A DNA stretch of 64,000 nucleotides from an uncultured Paracoccaceae bacterium (GCA_947503935.1 CANNFR010000006.1:124001-188000); one strand, 5' to 3'. Shown: positions 18,890-28,145, counted from the first letter of the stretch. Program-made: numbers and translations. The notes: a model not told the origin generated them from the letters alone.

Positions 18890-18925
18890 CCCCCGTCATC
18901 GTCCCCCCGATGACGGGGGTTTTCG
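18890..18925 (+). terminator. Rho-independent terminator after apt
   Basis: CCCCCGTCATC (18890-18900) pairs perfectly with GATGACGGGGG (18909-18919) around an 8-nt loop and is followed by TTTTCGTTT. This is a strong intrinsic terminator reading rightward for the apt transcript. The 293 bases from apt to the next gene hold nothing else that I can support. Confidence 0.85.
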
Positions 18926-19060
18926 TTTGTGAAGTTTCGCGGGCGACGCATTGGGAGGGGGCGAAGTAAGCTCGGTGGGCGTCTGTCCAACACGACTCAT
19001 TGGCGCGAAGAACACCCATTCCCTTTCAGCCCGCGCGACGAAGAGGTGGGCGGGGCTGCG

Positions 19061-19744
19061 TTACTTGGGGGCAGCGTAGCCGATATATGTCGCTTCGACG
19101 ACAGTCCGTTCTGCCTCTTCGGTTTGGTCGGTAAAGCCTTGATATATCTCTATTCCCAAATCCGGCAGAAAACTTGCGTGATAGATGTGCGGAAGCAGGT
19201 CGGACCCCTCAGACATGTCCTGGTAGGTGATGCTGAAAGGTATGGCGTCATAGCTGCACTCGCCGATTGACAGTTGTGCGACAGCCCCGGAACGCATTGT
19301 CAACCTGGAGATGCTCCAGCTCCTGCCCCACCAGGCAAGTGCACGCCAAATGCCTTTCTCTCCAACCTCGATAAAGTAATCTTTAACGTCGATGGAAAAC
19401 ATCTCTTCCGGTGAGAGAGGGAGGTATTGAGAGACCCTGTCTGAATACACGCTGACAGTTTCCAATTGCGGGTAGCCGCCTGCGAAAATCCAATCCGCCA
19501 GTGTAAATATGCCGCCTGCGGCGAGGTATTGATAATCATACGCCTCTGCCTCGGTGTCGTAGATTGTGATGAGCGTATCGCCGGTGGAGGTCGCGTGAAA
19601 GCGCGAGTAGGAATTGTCATCATATCCGACATAGATGTCTTTGCCGGGCAGCGGCCCCGCGGGACATTCCGCATGCCCGGCGCTTGGAAAAGCCATCAGC
19701 GTGATTGCTGTGATAAGGCAGCCGAAGCCTCTGGAAAAGTTCAT
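19061..19744 (-). CDS. Hypothetical secreted protein
   Basis: 227-residue protein with a signal peptide (about residues 1-25, cleavage after SAGHA) and a mature start ECPAGPLPGKDIYVGYDDNSYSRF. No family recognised. The C-terminal part contains LSIGECSYDAIPFSITYQD and later FLPDLGIEIYQGF. The order IG-E/D-C-x-Y-xx-IP followed by P-x-(L/I)GI is repeated in the secreted protein at 33351-33941, so I regard the two as distant paralogues. Two cysteines remain in the mature chain and could form a disulfide. Start at 19744 is chosen because the signal peptide begins there; upstream in-frame starts add a charged stretch. Codon usage is less GC-rich than in neighbouring genes. Confidence 0.65.
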   Translation of the reverse strand: MNFSRGFGCLITAITLMAFPSAGHAECPAGPLPGKDIYVGYDDNSYSRFHATSTGDTLITIYDTEAEAYDYQYLAAGGIFTLADWIFAGGYPQLETVSVYSDRVSQYLPLSPEEMFSIDVKDYFIEVGEKGIWRALAWWGRSWSISRLTMRSGAVAQLSIGECSYDAIPFSITYQDMSEGSDLLPHIYHASFLPDLGIEIYQGFTDQTEEAERTVVEATYIGYAAPK

Positions 19745-19925
19745 TGAATGACGTACCTTGGCCCATCGCTTGGCCTGAGCCATGACATGGCTGAGGACAA
19801 GGTTCAATCCGGTCTGTTCGAGGTCTGCGGCGGAGGAGATCCTGTGCTGTCACAGCCGAAAAGATCTGTGCTGCACCGCGAAATGGGGCCGTGGCGCTTT
19901 GGACCGAAGCCCGGGTTCTGAGGCT

Positions 19926-21341
19926 TTAGACTTGGGCCAGAACCGCGCCGGGGTTCATGATGCCGTGGGGGTCGAGGGCGGTTTTGATCGCGCGCATGGC
20001 GGCCAGTTTGGCGGGGTCGCCATAGCGTTCGAGGTCGTCGACCTTGAGGCGGCCGACGCCGTGTTCGGCGCTGACCGAGCCGTCCAGCGCATCGACCAGA
20101 TCATGGACCGCGCGTTTGATCGCATTGCGCTGATCCTCGTGATCCTCCCGCCTGCGGCCGGGCATGGGGAAGACGTTCCAATGCAGATTGCCGTCGCCGA
20201 CATGGCCGAAGCAATTGATGCGGAACTGGCCGATCTTGGCGATTTCGCGGGGCGCGCGGGCGATGAAGTCGGGGATGGCCGAGAGCGGCACCGAGATGTC
20301 ATGGGACGACACCGCCCCGATATGGCGATTGGCAGCGGGGATGCTTTCGCGCACCTGCCAGAAAGCTTTGCGCTGCGCCTCGGACCGAGCGATGACACCA
20401 TCGGTTGCAAGGCCCGACTCGGCTGCCGTCTCGAACAACCCTTCCAGCGCGCTATCGGGCCCGAGCCCCGCGGGCAGGCCGATCTCGATGAGAACTGTCC
20501 AGTCGGGCGGGGTGTCGAAGGGCTGGCGGATATCAGGCAGCGCCTCGGTCAGGAAATCGAAGCCCTGGCGGTGCATCAGCTCAAACGCCGAGATGCCGCC
20601 GCCCATGCGGTCATTGGCGAGTGCCAGAAGGTCGAGCGCCGCCTGCGGCGAGGGCACGGCCAGCATCGCCGCTCCGATGCCTGCGGGGTGTGGGTGCAGG
20701 CGGAGTGCGGCGGCGGTGATGATGCCCAGCGTGCCTTCGGCGCCGATCATGAGGTTGCGCAGGTCGTAGCCGGTATTGTCCTTGCGCAGGCGTTTCAGCC
20801 CTTGCCAGATCGACCCGTCGGGTAGCACCGCCTCAAGCCCGAGGCAGAGGTCGCGGGCATTGCCGTAGCGCAGCACGCCGGTGCCGCCGGCATTGGTGCT
20901 GAGAAGCCCGCCGATCCGCGCCGACCCTTCTGAGGCGAGAGAGAGCGGGAAGAGGCGGTCGGCATCGCGCGCGGCCTCCTGCACATGGGCCAGGATCGCA
21001 CCGGCCTCGGCGATCAGGATGTTTTCGCTGGGGTAGACCTGCCGGATTTCCGACATCCGCTCGAGCGAGAGGATCACCGGTGCGGGCCCATCGGTCAGGA
21101 CCTGCCCGCCGACCAGCCCGGTGCCGCCGCCATAGGGCACGATGCCCACGCGCTGGGCCGCGCCGGCCCGGACGATGGTGCTGACCTCTTCCGTTGTGGC
21201 CGGGGCCAGGAGCAATCCGCCCGCACTGCGGTAGCGGCCGCGCGGTTCCTGCAGATAGCCCTCGGTCGCCTCGCGGAAGGTGGCCGGCGGCAGGTCCCTC
21301 GCCAGCTTGTCGCGAAAGGCATCATCTGCGGGGGTCAGCAT
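19926..21341 (-). CDS. FAD-linked oxidase (GlcD/D-lactate dehydrogenase type)
   Basis: 471-residue FAD-binding PCMH-type oxidoreductase. The FAD-binding domain is visible in the first 220 residues (VGIVPYGGGTGLVGGQV; IGGLLSTNAGGTGVLRYGNARDL; MIGAEGTLGIITAAALRL). The C-terminal FAD-oxidase domain ends with HVGDGNLHWNVFP and the SAEHGVGRLK motif, so the metal/substrate site is intact. Substrates in this family are 2-hydroxyacids such as D-lactate, D-2-hydroxyglutarate or glycolate; I cannot choose between them. AAGGAG lies 8 bases upstream of the ATG at 21341. Confidence 0.92.
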   Translation of the reverse strand: MLTPADDAFRDKLARDLPPATFREATEGYLQEPRGRYRSAGGLLLAPATTEEVSTIVRAGAAQRVGIVPYGGGTGLVGGQVLTDGPAPVILSLERMSEIRQVYPSENILIAEAGAILAHVQEAARDADRLFPLSLASEGSARIGGLLSTNAGGTGVLRYGNARDLCLGLEAVLPDGSIWQGLKRLRKDNTGYDLRNLMIGAEGTLGIITAAALRLHPHPAGIGAAMLAVPSPQAALDLLALANDRMGGGISAFELMHRQGFDFLTEALPDIRQPFDTPPDWTVLIEIGLPAGLGPDSALEGLFETAAESGLATDGVIARSEAQRKAFWQVRESIPAANRHIGAVSSHDISVPLSAIPDFIARAPREIAKIGQFRINCFGHVGDGNLHWNVFPMPGRRREDHEDQRNAIKRAVHDLVDALDGSVSAEHGVGRLKVDDLERYGDPAKLAAMRAIKTALDPHGIMNPGAVLAQV

Positions 21342-21502
21342 GGGCGCGCTCCTTCGGGTGAAAGGTGAAGCATGGCGGCCGGGCCACTGCAAGGGTGTGC
21401 GCTGGGGTTTGCCTTTTTGCCGCGTCTGGCGGGGGGCTTCTGACGGTCCCACGTGAGTGTCTAGGCTTTGCGCACCGTGGTTTGGCTGAGATCCGTTGCG
21501 AC

Positions 21503-23221
21503 TCAGGTCGCGCGGCTCCACACCATATTGGTCAGATCAAGTGCGAATGTGTCGGGATTGTCGGTGTAGCCCGGTTCGATCTTGCCGCCGGAGACGATGA
21601 TGCAGCCCTCGGCCAACATGGCTTTGTGGCGCGATATCCAGCCGGGGTTTTGCCCGGTCGTCTCGACCCGCCGGACCGAGAAATCACCCAGATCGAGGAG
21701 CAGGACCTGCGTTTCGCCCGCGCGCCTTTGCTGGGGATAGCCCAGATTGCCGATCAGAAGGATATGATCGTCCAGCAGGGTGGCCGTGTGAAAATCGGTT
21801 GGCGGAAAGATATCGGCGGGATAGATGTAGTGATCGACCCGCGCATCGGGATGGATGACGGTGACATCGGCATAGATGCAAAAATCCGGATCGTAGTGAT
21901 CCTCATGCTCGCCCGCGATCAGAACCCAGCGCCCATCCGGCAATTGAGTTGCGGTGCGTCCGAAGCGGTCGAATGACCAGACGGGCGTGCCCTGGCAATG
22001 GGTGGCGCACTTGCCCAGATGCTCCACCTCGGCGCTGTATCCGCTGCGGCCGGTGCGGATCTGCTCGCGCCAGAACGGGATGTCGACGCGCTCTGGGTTT
22101 GCGGTGCCGGCACGTGGCGTGGGCTGCCGGTTGAACATCTCGGGCGTGATCGGGGTGGCGGCAATGCGGTCGGCGCCTGTGATTGCGGGGACGTGACAGC
22201 TATCGAAGTCTTCCAGGGAGACCCCATGATGGACCAGCAGCCTCACCATGTTGGGTTGGTGCGCCGAGGTTGCCGGGGTGCAGATCACGTCTTCACGCTT
22301 AAATCCATCGGGCAAAAGCGTGTCCATGTTTCCTGCTATCAAGCGAGCCGCCTTGGCGAAAACTGATTTGGGTTCGTTTTCGCGCTGGCTTCGGTTCTGC
22401 TGGCTGGTGTTCCTTCCTTTGCTGGTATCGGCACCGCATCCAAGCAGCCGCTCCGCAATCGCTAGGTCCTCGCGTTCAACCGCTTCCAGCAAGGCGGTGC
22501 CGCCGAATTTGTCTGCTTCATCAATATCGTAACCATGCGCCAAGGCCCAATCGAGCATCTCGACGGATCCCGAGAGCGCGGCCATGATCACTGGGCCTTC
22601 CTGATCGGGCAGAGTGTATCTGCCCTCGGGCGGCGTGATTGCGTGAAGTTTGTCGGCGGCGGCGACATGCCCAAGATGGCAGGCCAGCAGGAACAACGTC
22701 CGCCCCTGCGCATCGCGCGCGATAAGGCGGGGCGAACCCTCGTCAATCGTGGGAACATCGCCTCTGGCAATCGCCAGGTGGTCGTCGGACCAGCCGAATT
22801 CCGACGCATCGGCTCCGTTTTCGATCAAGAGACGCATCGCCGGAAAGGCCGAGCGGCCGAAACATGCGGCCAATGCGGTTTCGCCGTAGGGCGACGCGGC
22901 ATTCACATCCGCCTCCGCCGCGATCAGCCGGTCGAGTTCTGCAAGAAGCGCATCGTCCGCGGCCTCATGGCAAACCCGGACGATATCGGGATAATTCTTC
23001 CAGACGGAGGCAGCCCCCAAATCATCAATGTCGCCAAGGCCCAGCTTTTCCAGCTCGGCCGCCAATTCGGCTTTTTGGGCCTCAAGATCGGCCAGCATCT
23101 TATCAAGATCGGGGTCTGACATTTCACCTGGTCTGATACTGGCAAACAGACTGGCAAGAAAGTCGGTTTTCTGGGCGAAAGTGAGGCCGTGGACAAGAGG
23201 ATGGCAAGTGTCGCAGGGCAT
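21503..23221 (-). CDS. Ankyrin-repeat protein with C-terminal kelch-like domain
   Basis: 572-residue protein in three parts. Residues about 35-60 are Leu/Glu-rich and likely helical. Residues about 75-330 contain five or six ankyrin repeats, e.g. SPYGETALAACFGRSAFPAMRLLIENGAD and FGGTALLEAVEREDLAIAERLLGCGAD. Residues about 385-572 form a beta-rich part with the conserved strings LPDGRWVLIAGEHEDHYDPDF, FPPTDFHTATLLDDHILLIGNLGY and PGWISRHKAMLAEGCIIVSGGK, which resemble kelch/beta-propeller blades. No signal peptide. CDTCHPL near the N-terminus gives a CxxCH motif that could be accidental. Probably a protein-interaction scaffold. Confidence 0.85.
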   Translation of the reverse strand: MPCDTCHPLVHGLTFAQKTDFLASLFASIRPGEMSDPDLDKMLADLEAQKAELAAELEKLGLGDIDDLGAASVWKNYPDIVRVCHEAADDALLAELDRLIAAEADVNAASPYGETALAACFGRSAFPAMRLLIENGADASEFGWSDDHLAIARGDVPTIDEGSPRLIARDAQGRTLFLLACHLGHVAAADKLHAITPPEGRYTLPDQEGPVIMAALSGSVEMLDWALAHGYDIDEADKFGGTALLEAVEREDLAIAERLLGCGADTSKGRNTSQQNRSQRENEPKSVFAKAARLIAGNMDTLLPDGFKREDVICTPATSAHQPNMVRLLVHHGVSLEDFDSCHVPAITGADRIAATPITPEMFNRQPTPRAGTANPERVDIPFWREQIRTGRSGYSAEVEHLGKCATHCQGTPVWSFDRFGRTATQLPDGRWVLIAGEHEDHYDPDFCIYADVTVIHPDARVDHYIYPADIFPPTDFHTATLLDDHILLIGNLGYPQQRRAGETQVLLLDLGDFSVRRVETTGQNPGWISRHKAMLAEGCIIVSGGKIEPGYTDNPDTFALDLTNMVWSRAT

Positions 23222-23282
23222 TGACCCGTCCCCATTGGCCGGGGCAAAGTCTCGCCCGCGGACAGCCCGGGGGAATCGCGCG

Positions 23283-24836
23283 ATGGACGGAACGGCGGAT
23301 CAGAACCGGTCTGACGATTGGGGCCCGTTCGGCAAGCCGCTTTTCGATGATCCGTCGGCGCGCGCCTTGTCGCGTGTGGGTGTGATCGATGTCGGCTCGA
23401 ACTCGGTCCGTCTGGTGGTGTTTGACGGTGCGGCCAGAAGTCCGGCCTATTTCTACAATGAGAAAGTGATGGCGGGCTTGGGTGCGGGCCTGCGCGAAAC
23501 GGGCCGGCTGAACCCCGAGGGGCGCATACGTGCCGTGTCGGCGCTGAAGCGCTTCGCCCTTGTGGCCAAGGCGATGCAGGTTTCCCCGTTGATCACGGTG
23601 GCCACCGCCGCCGTGCGCGAGGCCGAGGACGGCCCGGCCTTCGAGGCCGAGGTGCTGGCCGAGACCGGCCTCAAGCTGTGGGTGATCGACGGCAGCGAAG
23701 AGGCGCGTTTGTCGGCGCAAGGCGTGCTTCTGGGCTGGCCTGAGGCCGATGGGTTGATCTGCGATATCGGGGGGTCGTCGATGGAACTGGCGCAGGTCGG
23801 CGACGGGCAGGTCGGCGCGCGCCTGTCGACCGAGCTTGGGCCCCTGCGCCTGCTGGGCTTGAAGGGCGGCAAAAAGGGTTTGCGCAAGCATATCCGCGCG
23901 ATCCTTGACGAGGCGACGAAAACCGTGGGCACCAAGCCCAAGCGGCTTTACCTGGTCGGAGGCTCGTGGCGCGCCATCGCCCGCATCGATATGGAGCGGC
24001 GCGGATACCCCCTGGCCGTGCTGCACGAATACCGCATGACGCCCGATCAGGTGCGCCAGACTGTGGCCTATATCGGCAAGTCCGATATCGCCGATCTGCG
24101 CGCGCAGACCGGTATTGGCGCCGAGCGGATGGCGCTGGTTCCCATCGCGGCGCTGGTGTTGAAGGAGCTGATGACGGTCCTCAAACCGAAGGAGATTGAT
24201 ATCTCCTCATACGGCATCCGCGAAGGCCTGCTTTACGAGCAGATGCCCGACCGCCTGCGCGCCTATGACCCGCTGATCGAGGCCTGCCGCTGGGCCGAGG
24301 CCAATGCCGCCCGCGTGCCGGGCTTCGGGCGTCGGCTGCACAGCTTCATTCAGCCGCTTTTTCCCAATGCAAACCCTGCACGCCGGCGCATCATCAAGGC
24401 TGCCTGCCTTTTGCATGACGTCAGCTGGCGCGCGCATCCCGATTACCGCCACGAGGTTTGCTTCGACAACGCAACGCGCGCGAATCTCGGCGGGCTGAAC
24501 CATTCCGAGCGGGTCTTCCTCGGCCTCGCCTTGCTGCATCGCTACAAAAACAGCCGGGCCGGCACGCATTACGAGCCGCTCTTCTCGCTTTTAAGCGAGG
24601 CCGAGCTGCGCGATGCCGAAGTTCTGGGAAAGGCGATGCGCTTTGCCGCGATGTTCTCGGCCGAGGCGCTGGATGAGATGGGGCGCCTGAAATATCAGCC
24701 GCGCAAGAAAGTGCTGCACCTGCGCTTGGACAAGAAGGCCGCGCCGCTTTTCGGAGAGGTCGCGCAGGCCCGGTTTCAATCGCTGGCCAAGGCGTTGGGT
24801 GTTGAAGATTTCGGGGTCAAGATACGCGCCCGGTGA
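23283..24836 (+). CDS. ppx: Ppx/GppA family exopolyphosphatase
   Basis: 517-residue cytoplasmic enzyme of the Ppx/GppA family, hydrolysing polyphosphate ends and/or pppGpp. The phosphate-1 motif VGVIDVGSNSVRLVVFDG, ATAAVREAEDGPAFEAEV, and the second phosphate loop ICDIGGSSMELAQV are present. The C-terminal part contains an HD-like helical region (LLHDVSWRAHPDYRHE). The length is that of the long alphaproteobacterial class. The ATG at 23283 gives a short non-conserved N-terminal extension; the frame is open further upstream over the divergent gene, which is unlikely to be coding. Which substrate is preferred is not visible. Confidence 0.92.
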   Translation: MDGTADQNRSDDWGPFGKPLFDDPSARALSRVGVIDVGSNSVRLVVFDGAARSPAYFYNEKVMAGLGAGLRETGRLNPEGRIRAVSALKRFALVAKAMQVSPLITVATAAVREAEDGPAFEAEVLAETGLKLWVIDGSEEARLSAQGVLLGWPEADGLICDIGGSSMELAQVGDGQVGARLSTELGPLRLLGLKGGKKGLRKHIRAILDEATKTVGTKPKRLYLVGGSWRAIARIDMERRGYPLAVLHEYRMTPDQVRQTVAYIGKSDIADLRAQTGIGAERMALVPIAALVLKELMTVLKPKEIDISSYGIREGLLYEQMPDRLRAYDPLIEACRWAEANAARVPGFGRRLHSFIQPLFPNANPARRRIIKAACLLHDVSWRAHPDYRHEVCFDNATRANLGGLNHSERVFLGLALLHRYKNSRAGTHYEPLFSLLSEAELRDAEVLGKAMRFAAMFSAEALDEMGRLKYQPRKKVLHLRLDKKAAPLFGEVAQARFQSLAKALGVEDFGVKIRAR

Positions 24837-24851
24837 GGCGTCGCTAGCGCG

Positions 24852-25667
24852 TCACTCCAGCAGACCGGGTTGCAAGACAATAACGGTCGGCTGCGACGGC
24901 AAGGCGTCCAGCGAAACCTCAAGCCAGGTCGCATCGCGCCGATCGATCACGAAATCGCTTTCGATCCCGGCCAGAAAGTCGTTCAATGACGGCTCGCTGA
25001 ACCAGTGCATCGGGATCACAACCGATGACCGCAGCCGCTGTAACACCCCGATCATCGTCGGCAGGTCCAGCGTCAGGCCGCCATCGACAGGCGCCATCAC
25101 CACGTCAAGCCGGCCCAGCATCGCATATTGCGCGGGGTCGGGTTCGTGATGCAAATGGCCCAGATGGCCAATGCAGAGGCCTGCCACCTCGAAGACGAAG
25201 ATCGAATTGCCGTCCTCCTCAACCGTGCCGTCGCCAAAGCGCGATCGGATGTCGGTGGGCACATTGCGCAGCAGGATCTCGCCCAGATCGAGATGATGAT
25301 CGGCCGGGCCGCCATCGGGGTTCCAGCCGCGCAGCACGTGCGGAATGGCCGGGTCGGGAAAGTTGGTGTAGTGGGTGCTATGCGCCCGGTTCATGGTGAC
25401 CACGTCAGGAATGATCTCGGTCGGGCCGAGGAATCCGGTGAAGTCAGTGGCCAGTCTGAGGCCGCCCTGGGTCTCCAACAGAAATGTCGCGTGGGCCACA
25501 TAGTTCAGCCGGACGGTCTCGGCGGCAAGCGGCGCCTGAAAGCTTGCCTGATGGAGGAAGGTCGCGCCCGGCGCGGTTTGTGACAGCGCGATGCAATGGC
25601 TGGGTGTCCGCTCCTGCGCGGCGGCGGGCATGGCAAGGCAAAGGGTCAGCAAGATGGTGCGGATCAT
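24852..25667 (-). CDS. Secreted MBL-fold metallohydrolase-like protein
   Basis: 271-residue protein with a signal peptide (about 1-18, MIRTILLTLCLAMPAAAQ). The domain resembles UlaG-like metallo-beta-lactamase fold proteins: LNYVAHATFLLETQGGLRLATDFTGFLGP, VVTMNRAHSTHYTNFPDP, a central GHLGHLHHEP and a late VIPMHWFSEP. The classic HxHxDH motif is replaced by AHSTHY, so metal binding may be altered. A GGAGG lies 9 bases upstream of the ATG at 25667, which fixes the start. It converges on the ppx gene. Substrate unknown. Confidence 0.82.
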   Translation of the reverse strand: MIRTILLTLCLAMPAAAQERTPSHCIALSQTAPGATFLHQASFQAPLAAETVRLNYVAHATFLLETQGGLRLATDFTGFLGPTEIIPDVVTMNRAHSTHYTNFPDPAIPHVLRGWNPDGGPADHHLDLGEILLRNVPTDIRSRFGDGTVEEDGNSIFVFEVAGLCIGHLGHLHHEPDPAQYAMLGRLDVVMAPVDGGLTLDLPTMIGVLQRLRSSVVIPMHWFSEPSLNDFLAGIESDFVIDRRDATWLEVSLDALPSQPTVIVLQPGLLE

Positions 25668-25839
25668 CGGCAAGTACCTCCGCCCGTTGAACGTAGATCA
25701 AGGGGGCGGGCTGTCACCTGCTTTTCTTGTCGACCCGATGGGCCCGCTGGCGCAGTCACCCCACGCGACCCCACGTCATGCTTGCCCGGCCACGGGTCGC
25801 CCGCCCAAGATGAACCAGGGATACTGGAGGAGACCACGA

Positions 25840-26235
25840 ATGAAGACGCTTGTTTTGACGGTTGTGGCCACGATCGCGCTGGCGGGTGCGGCCATGGCCG
25901 ATCCGGTCGAAGGCACCTGGCGCACGGCGCCGGATGATAACGGCAATTTCGGGCTGGTGCAGATCGCGCCCTGCGGGCCAAAGCTTTGCGGGACCTTGGT
26001 GCAGGCCTATAACAGCGCGGGCCAGCGGATCACATCGCCCAATGTCGGACGGCAGATCATCTGGGACATGGTGGCGCAGGGCAATGGCAGCTACGGCAAT
26101 GGCCGGGTCTGGGCACCCGATCGCGACAAGACCTATCGGTCGAAGATGCAGTTGAGCGGCGACCGTCTGGCGGTATCGGGCTGTGTTCTGGGCGGCGCGA
26201 TCTGCCGGGATGCCAACTGGGTGCGGCATCGCTGA
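25840..26235 (+). CDS. DUF2147 family secreted protein
   Basis: 131 residues with a signal peptide (MKTLVLTVVATIALAGAAMA). The mature part begins DPVEGTWRTAPDDNGNFGLVQIAPCGPKLCGTLV and contains GRQIIWDMV and GRVWAPDRDKTYRSKMQLSGDRLAVSGCVLGGAICRDANWVR, the pattern of DUF2147 (lipocalin-like fold, function unknown). Four cysteines lie in the mature chain and may form disulfides. The gene is commonly near his genes in Rhodobacterales. A GGAGG ribosome binding site precedes the ATG. Confidence 0.88.
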   Translation: MKTLVLTVVATIALAGAAMADPVEGTWRTAPDDNGNFGLVQIAPCGPKLCGTLVQAYNSAGQRITSPNVGRQIIWDMVAQGNGSYGNGRVWAPDRDKTYRSKMQLSGDRLAVSGCVLGGAICRDANWVRHR

Positions 26236-26245
26236 GGCGGCCTGC

Positions 26246-26932
26246 CTAGTCTGAGGGGCCCGGCACGAGGTCGGCATAGACAAAGCCGTCGCGGGTGACG
26301 ACCTCGCCGGGTTCGACCTGGATCGGGGCCTTGAACATCGGCCCTCCGACGACGGCGGTATGAAACTCGCCGTTTTCGCCGCAGGGGTCGACCCCGTGCG
26401 GCAGATCGGCCAGCAGGCTTTCGTCGAAGCGGCGCCCTGCGAACGACGGGTCCAGCTTGTTGGGATCAAGCGTGACGATGCGGGCGTCCATGCCGGCCGC
26501 GATCATCTCGCGCGCAAGGGCGTCGGTCTTGCGCCCCCAAAGCGGAAAGATCGCCTCGACCCCCAGGGGCTTCAACCGATCCTCGCGATAGGCGCGCACA
26601 TCCTCGAGGAAAAGATCGCCGAAAACCATGTGACGAACGCCAAGATCGGCCACGCGGGTCATCGCATTCGCCATGCGCGCCTCGTAGACCTCATTCGAGC
26701 AGGGCCAGGGCAGGGGAACCTCGATGAGCGGCAGCTCCAACGCTTGCGCCTGCCTCTGCAAAAGCGCGTTCCGGGTTCCATGCATTGCGACCCGGTCAAA
26801 GGCCTCATTCGTCGTGGTCAAAAGGGCCACCACATCGGCCATGCCAAGGCGCCGGGCCTCAAGCAGCGCAAAGGCGCAATCCTTGCCCGACGACCAACTG
26901 AGGACCGCCCGGGGCGGGGTCACGGGCGCCAT
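26246..26932 (-). CDS. Dph6-like ATP-pyrophosphatase domain protein
   Basis: 228-residue protein of the adenine nucleotide alpha-hydrolase/diphthine ammonia-ligase (Dph6) family. The PP-loop is visible at the N-terminus as LSWSSGKDCAFALLEA, a variant of SGGKDS, and later HMVFGDLFLEDVRAYREDRL and FPLWGRKTDALAREMI are Dph6-like. Bacteria lack diphthamide, so its real reaction is not known. The N-terminus overlaps hisH by 13 bases, which suggests co-expression with the histidine genes though no role there is established. Confidence 0.82.
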   Translation of the reverse strand: MAPVTPPRAVLSWSSGKDCAFALLEARRLGMADVVALLTTTNEAFDRVAMHGTRNALLQRQAQALELPLIEVPLPWPCSNEVYEARMANAMTRVADLGVRHMVFGDLFLEDVRAYREDRLKPLGVEAIFPLWGRKTDALAREMIAAGMDARIVTLDPNKLDPSFAGRRFDESLLADLPHGVDPCGENGEFHTAVVGGPMFKAPIQVEPGEVVTRDGFVYADLVPGPSD

Positions 26933-27561
26933 TGCAGAAAGTTGGCAATCAGGCGCAGGCCGGTGGATTGGCTTTTTTCCGGGTGGAACTGCGTGCCGAT
27001 GATGTTGTCGCGCCCGACAATGGCCGTGACATCGCCGCCATACGCGACATGGGCCAGACGATGGGCCGTATCGGCCACCTGGAATTGATAGGAATGCACG
27101 AAATAGGCGTGATCGCCGGTTGCCAGCCCGTCAAGCACCGGGTGCGGTGTGTCGATGACCAGATCGTTCCAGCCCATATGCGGCACTTTCAGGCCGGACT
27201 CACCGGGTAGGATGCGCACGACCTCGCCCTCGATCCAGCCAAGGCCCTGCGTATCCTCATATTCGCGGCCCCAACTGGCCAAAAGCTGCATGCCGACACA
27301 GATGCCCAGGAAGGGGCGACCGTTGGTCTGAACGGCTTCGGCCAGCGCCTCTGTCAGGCCGGTCTTCGCGGCCAATTCGCGCCGGCAGGCCGGAAAGGCG
27401 CCGTCGCCCGGGAGCACGATGCGATCGGCGCGCAGAACGTCCTTCGGATCGGCTGAGACCAGAACCTCGCCCGCGCCCACCTCTGCCGCCATGCGCTGAA
27501 ACGCCTTTTCGGCGGAATGCAGGTTACCGGCCTCGTAATCGACGAGGATCGTCAGGCTCAT
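26920..27561 (-). CDS. hisH: Imidazole glycerol phosphate synthase, glutaminase subunit
   Basis: 213-residue class I glutamine amidotransferase that supplies ammonia to HisF in histidine biosynthesis. The nucleophile Cys88 is in [11 protein letters not shown] and the His193/Glu195 pair is in TQFHPEKSQ; the oxyanion and interface segments ([19 protein letters not shown]) are all visible. Its ATG overlaps the hisB stop by 4 bases. hisA and hisF do not follow; the next gene is Dph6-like. Confidence 0.96.
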   Translation of the reverse strand: MSLTILVDYEAGNLHSAEKAFQRMAAEVGAGEVLVSADPKDVLRADRIVLPGDGAFPACRRELAAKTGLTEALAEAVQTNGRPFLGICVGMQLLASWGREYEDTQGLGWIEGEVVRILPGESGLKVPHMGWNDLVIDTPHPVLDGLATGDHAYFVHSYQFQVADTAHRLAHVAYGGDVTAIVGRDNIIGTQFHPEKSQSTGLRLIANFLQWRP

Positions 27562-28145
27562 AGCGCGCCTTTGGTGGACGGGATCGCGTCGCCCTTGCGC
27601 GGATCGGTCTCAATCGCGTCACGCAGCGCGCGGGCTACGGCCTTGAAGGTGGCCTCGGCAATGTGGTGGCTGTTAAACCCATGCAGCGCATCGACATGCA
27701 GCGTGATGCCCCCATGAGTGCTGAGCGCCTGGAAGAATTCGCGCACCAATTCAGTGTCAAACGTGCCGATCTTGGGCGTGGGCATTTCGACATTCCACAC
27801 CAGATATGGCCGCCCGGAGAGGTCGAGCGCGGCACGCACCAGCGCATCGTCCATCGGCAAAAGGCACGCGCCATAGCGACGGATGCCGCGCTTGTCGCCC
27901 AAGGCTTCAGCCAGGGCCTGGCCAAGCGCGATGCCGGTATCCTCAACGGTATGGTGATCATCGATATGCAGATCGCCCTTGGCGGCGATCTTGAGATCGA
28001 TCAGCGAATGACGGGCAAGCTGGTCAAGCATGTGGTCAAAGAACCCGACACCTGTCTGGCAGTCGTAAGCCCCTGAGCCGTCTAGGCCAAGCTCGACGCT
28101 GATGTCTGTTTCCGCCGTTTTCCGGGTGACTTTTGCCGTGCGCAT
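27558..28145 (-). CDS. hisB: Imidazoleglycerol-phosphate dehydratase
   Basis: 195-residue monofunctional IGPD, the sixth step enzyme of histidine biosynthesis. The manganese-binding motifs [14 protein letters not shown] and [15 protein letters not shown] and the second pair [20 protein letters not shown] are intact. First gene of the minus-strand hisB-hisH pair; it diverges from the RAM-domain gene over a roughly 120-base promoter region. Confidence 0.97.
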   Translation of the reverse strand: MRTAKVTRKTAETDISVELGLDGSGAYDCQTGVGFFDHMLDQLARHSLIDLKIAAKGDLHIDDHHTVEDTGIALGQALAEALGDKRGIRRYGACLLPMDDALVRAALDLSGRPYLVWNVEMPTPKIGTFDTELVREFFQALSTHGGITLHVDALHGFNSHHIAEATFKAVARALRDAIETDPRKGDAIPSTKGAL

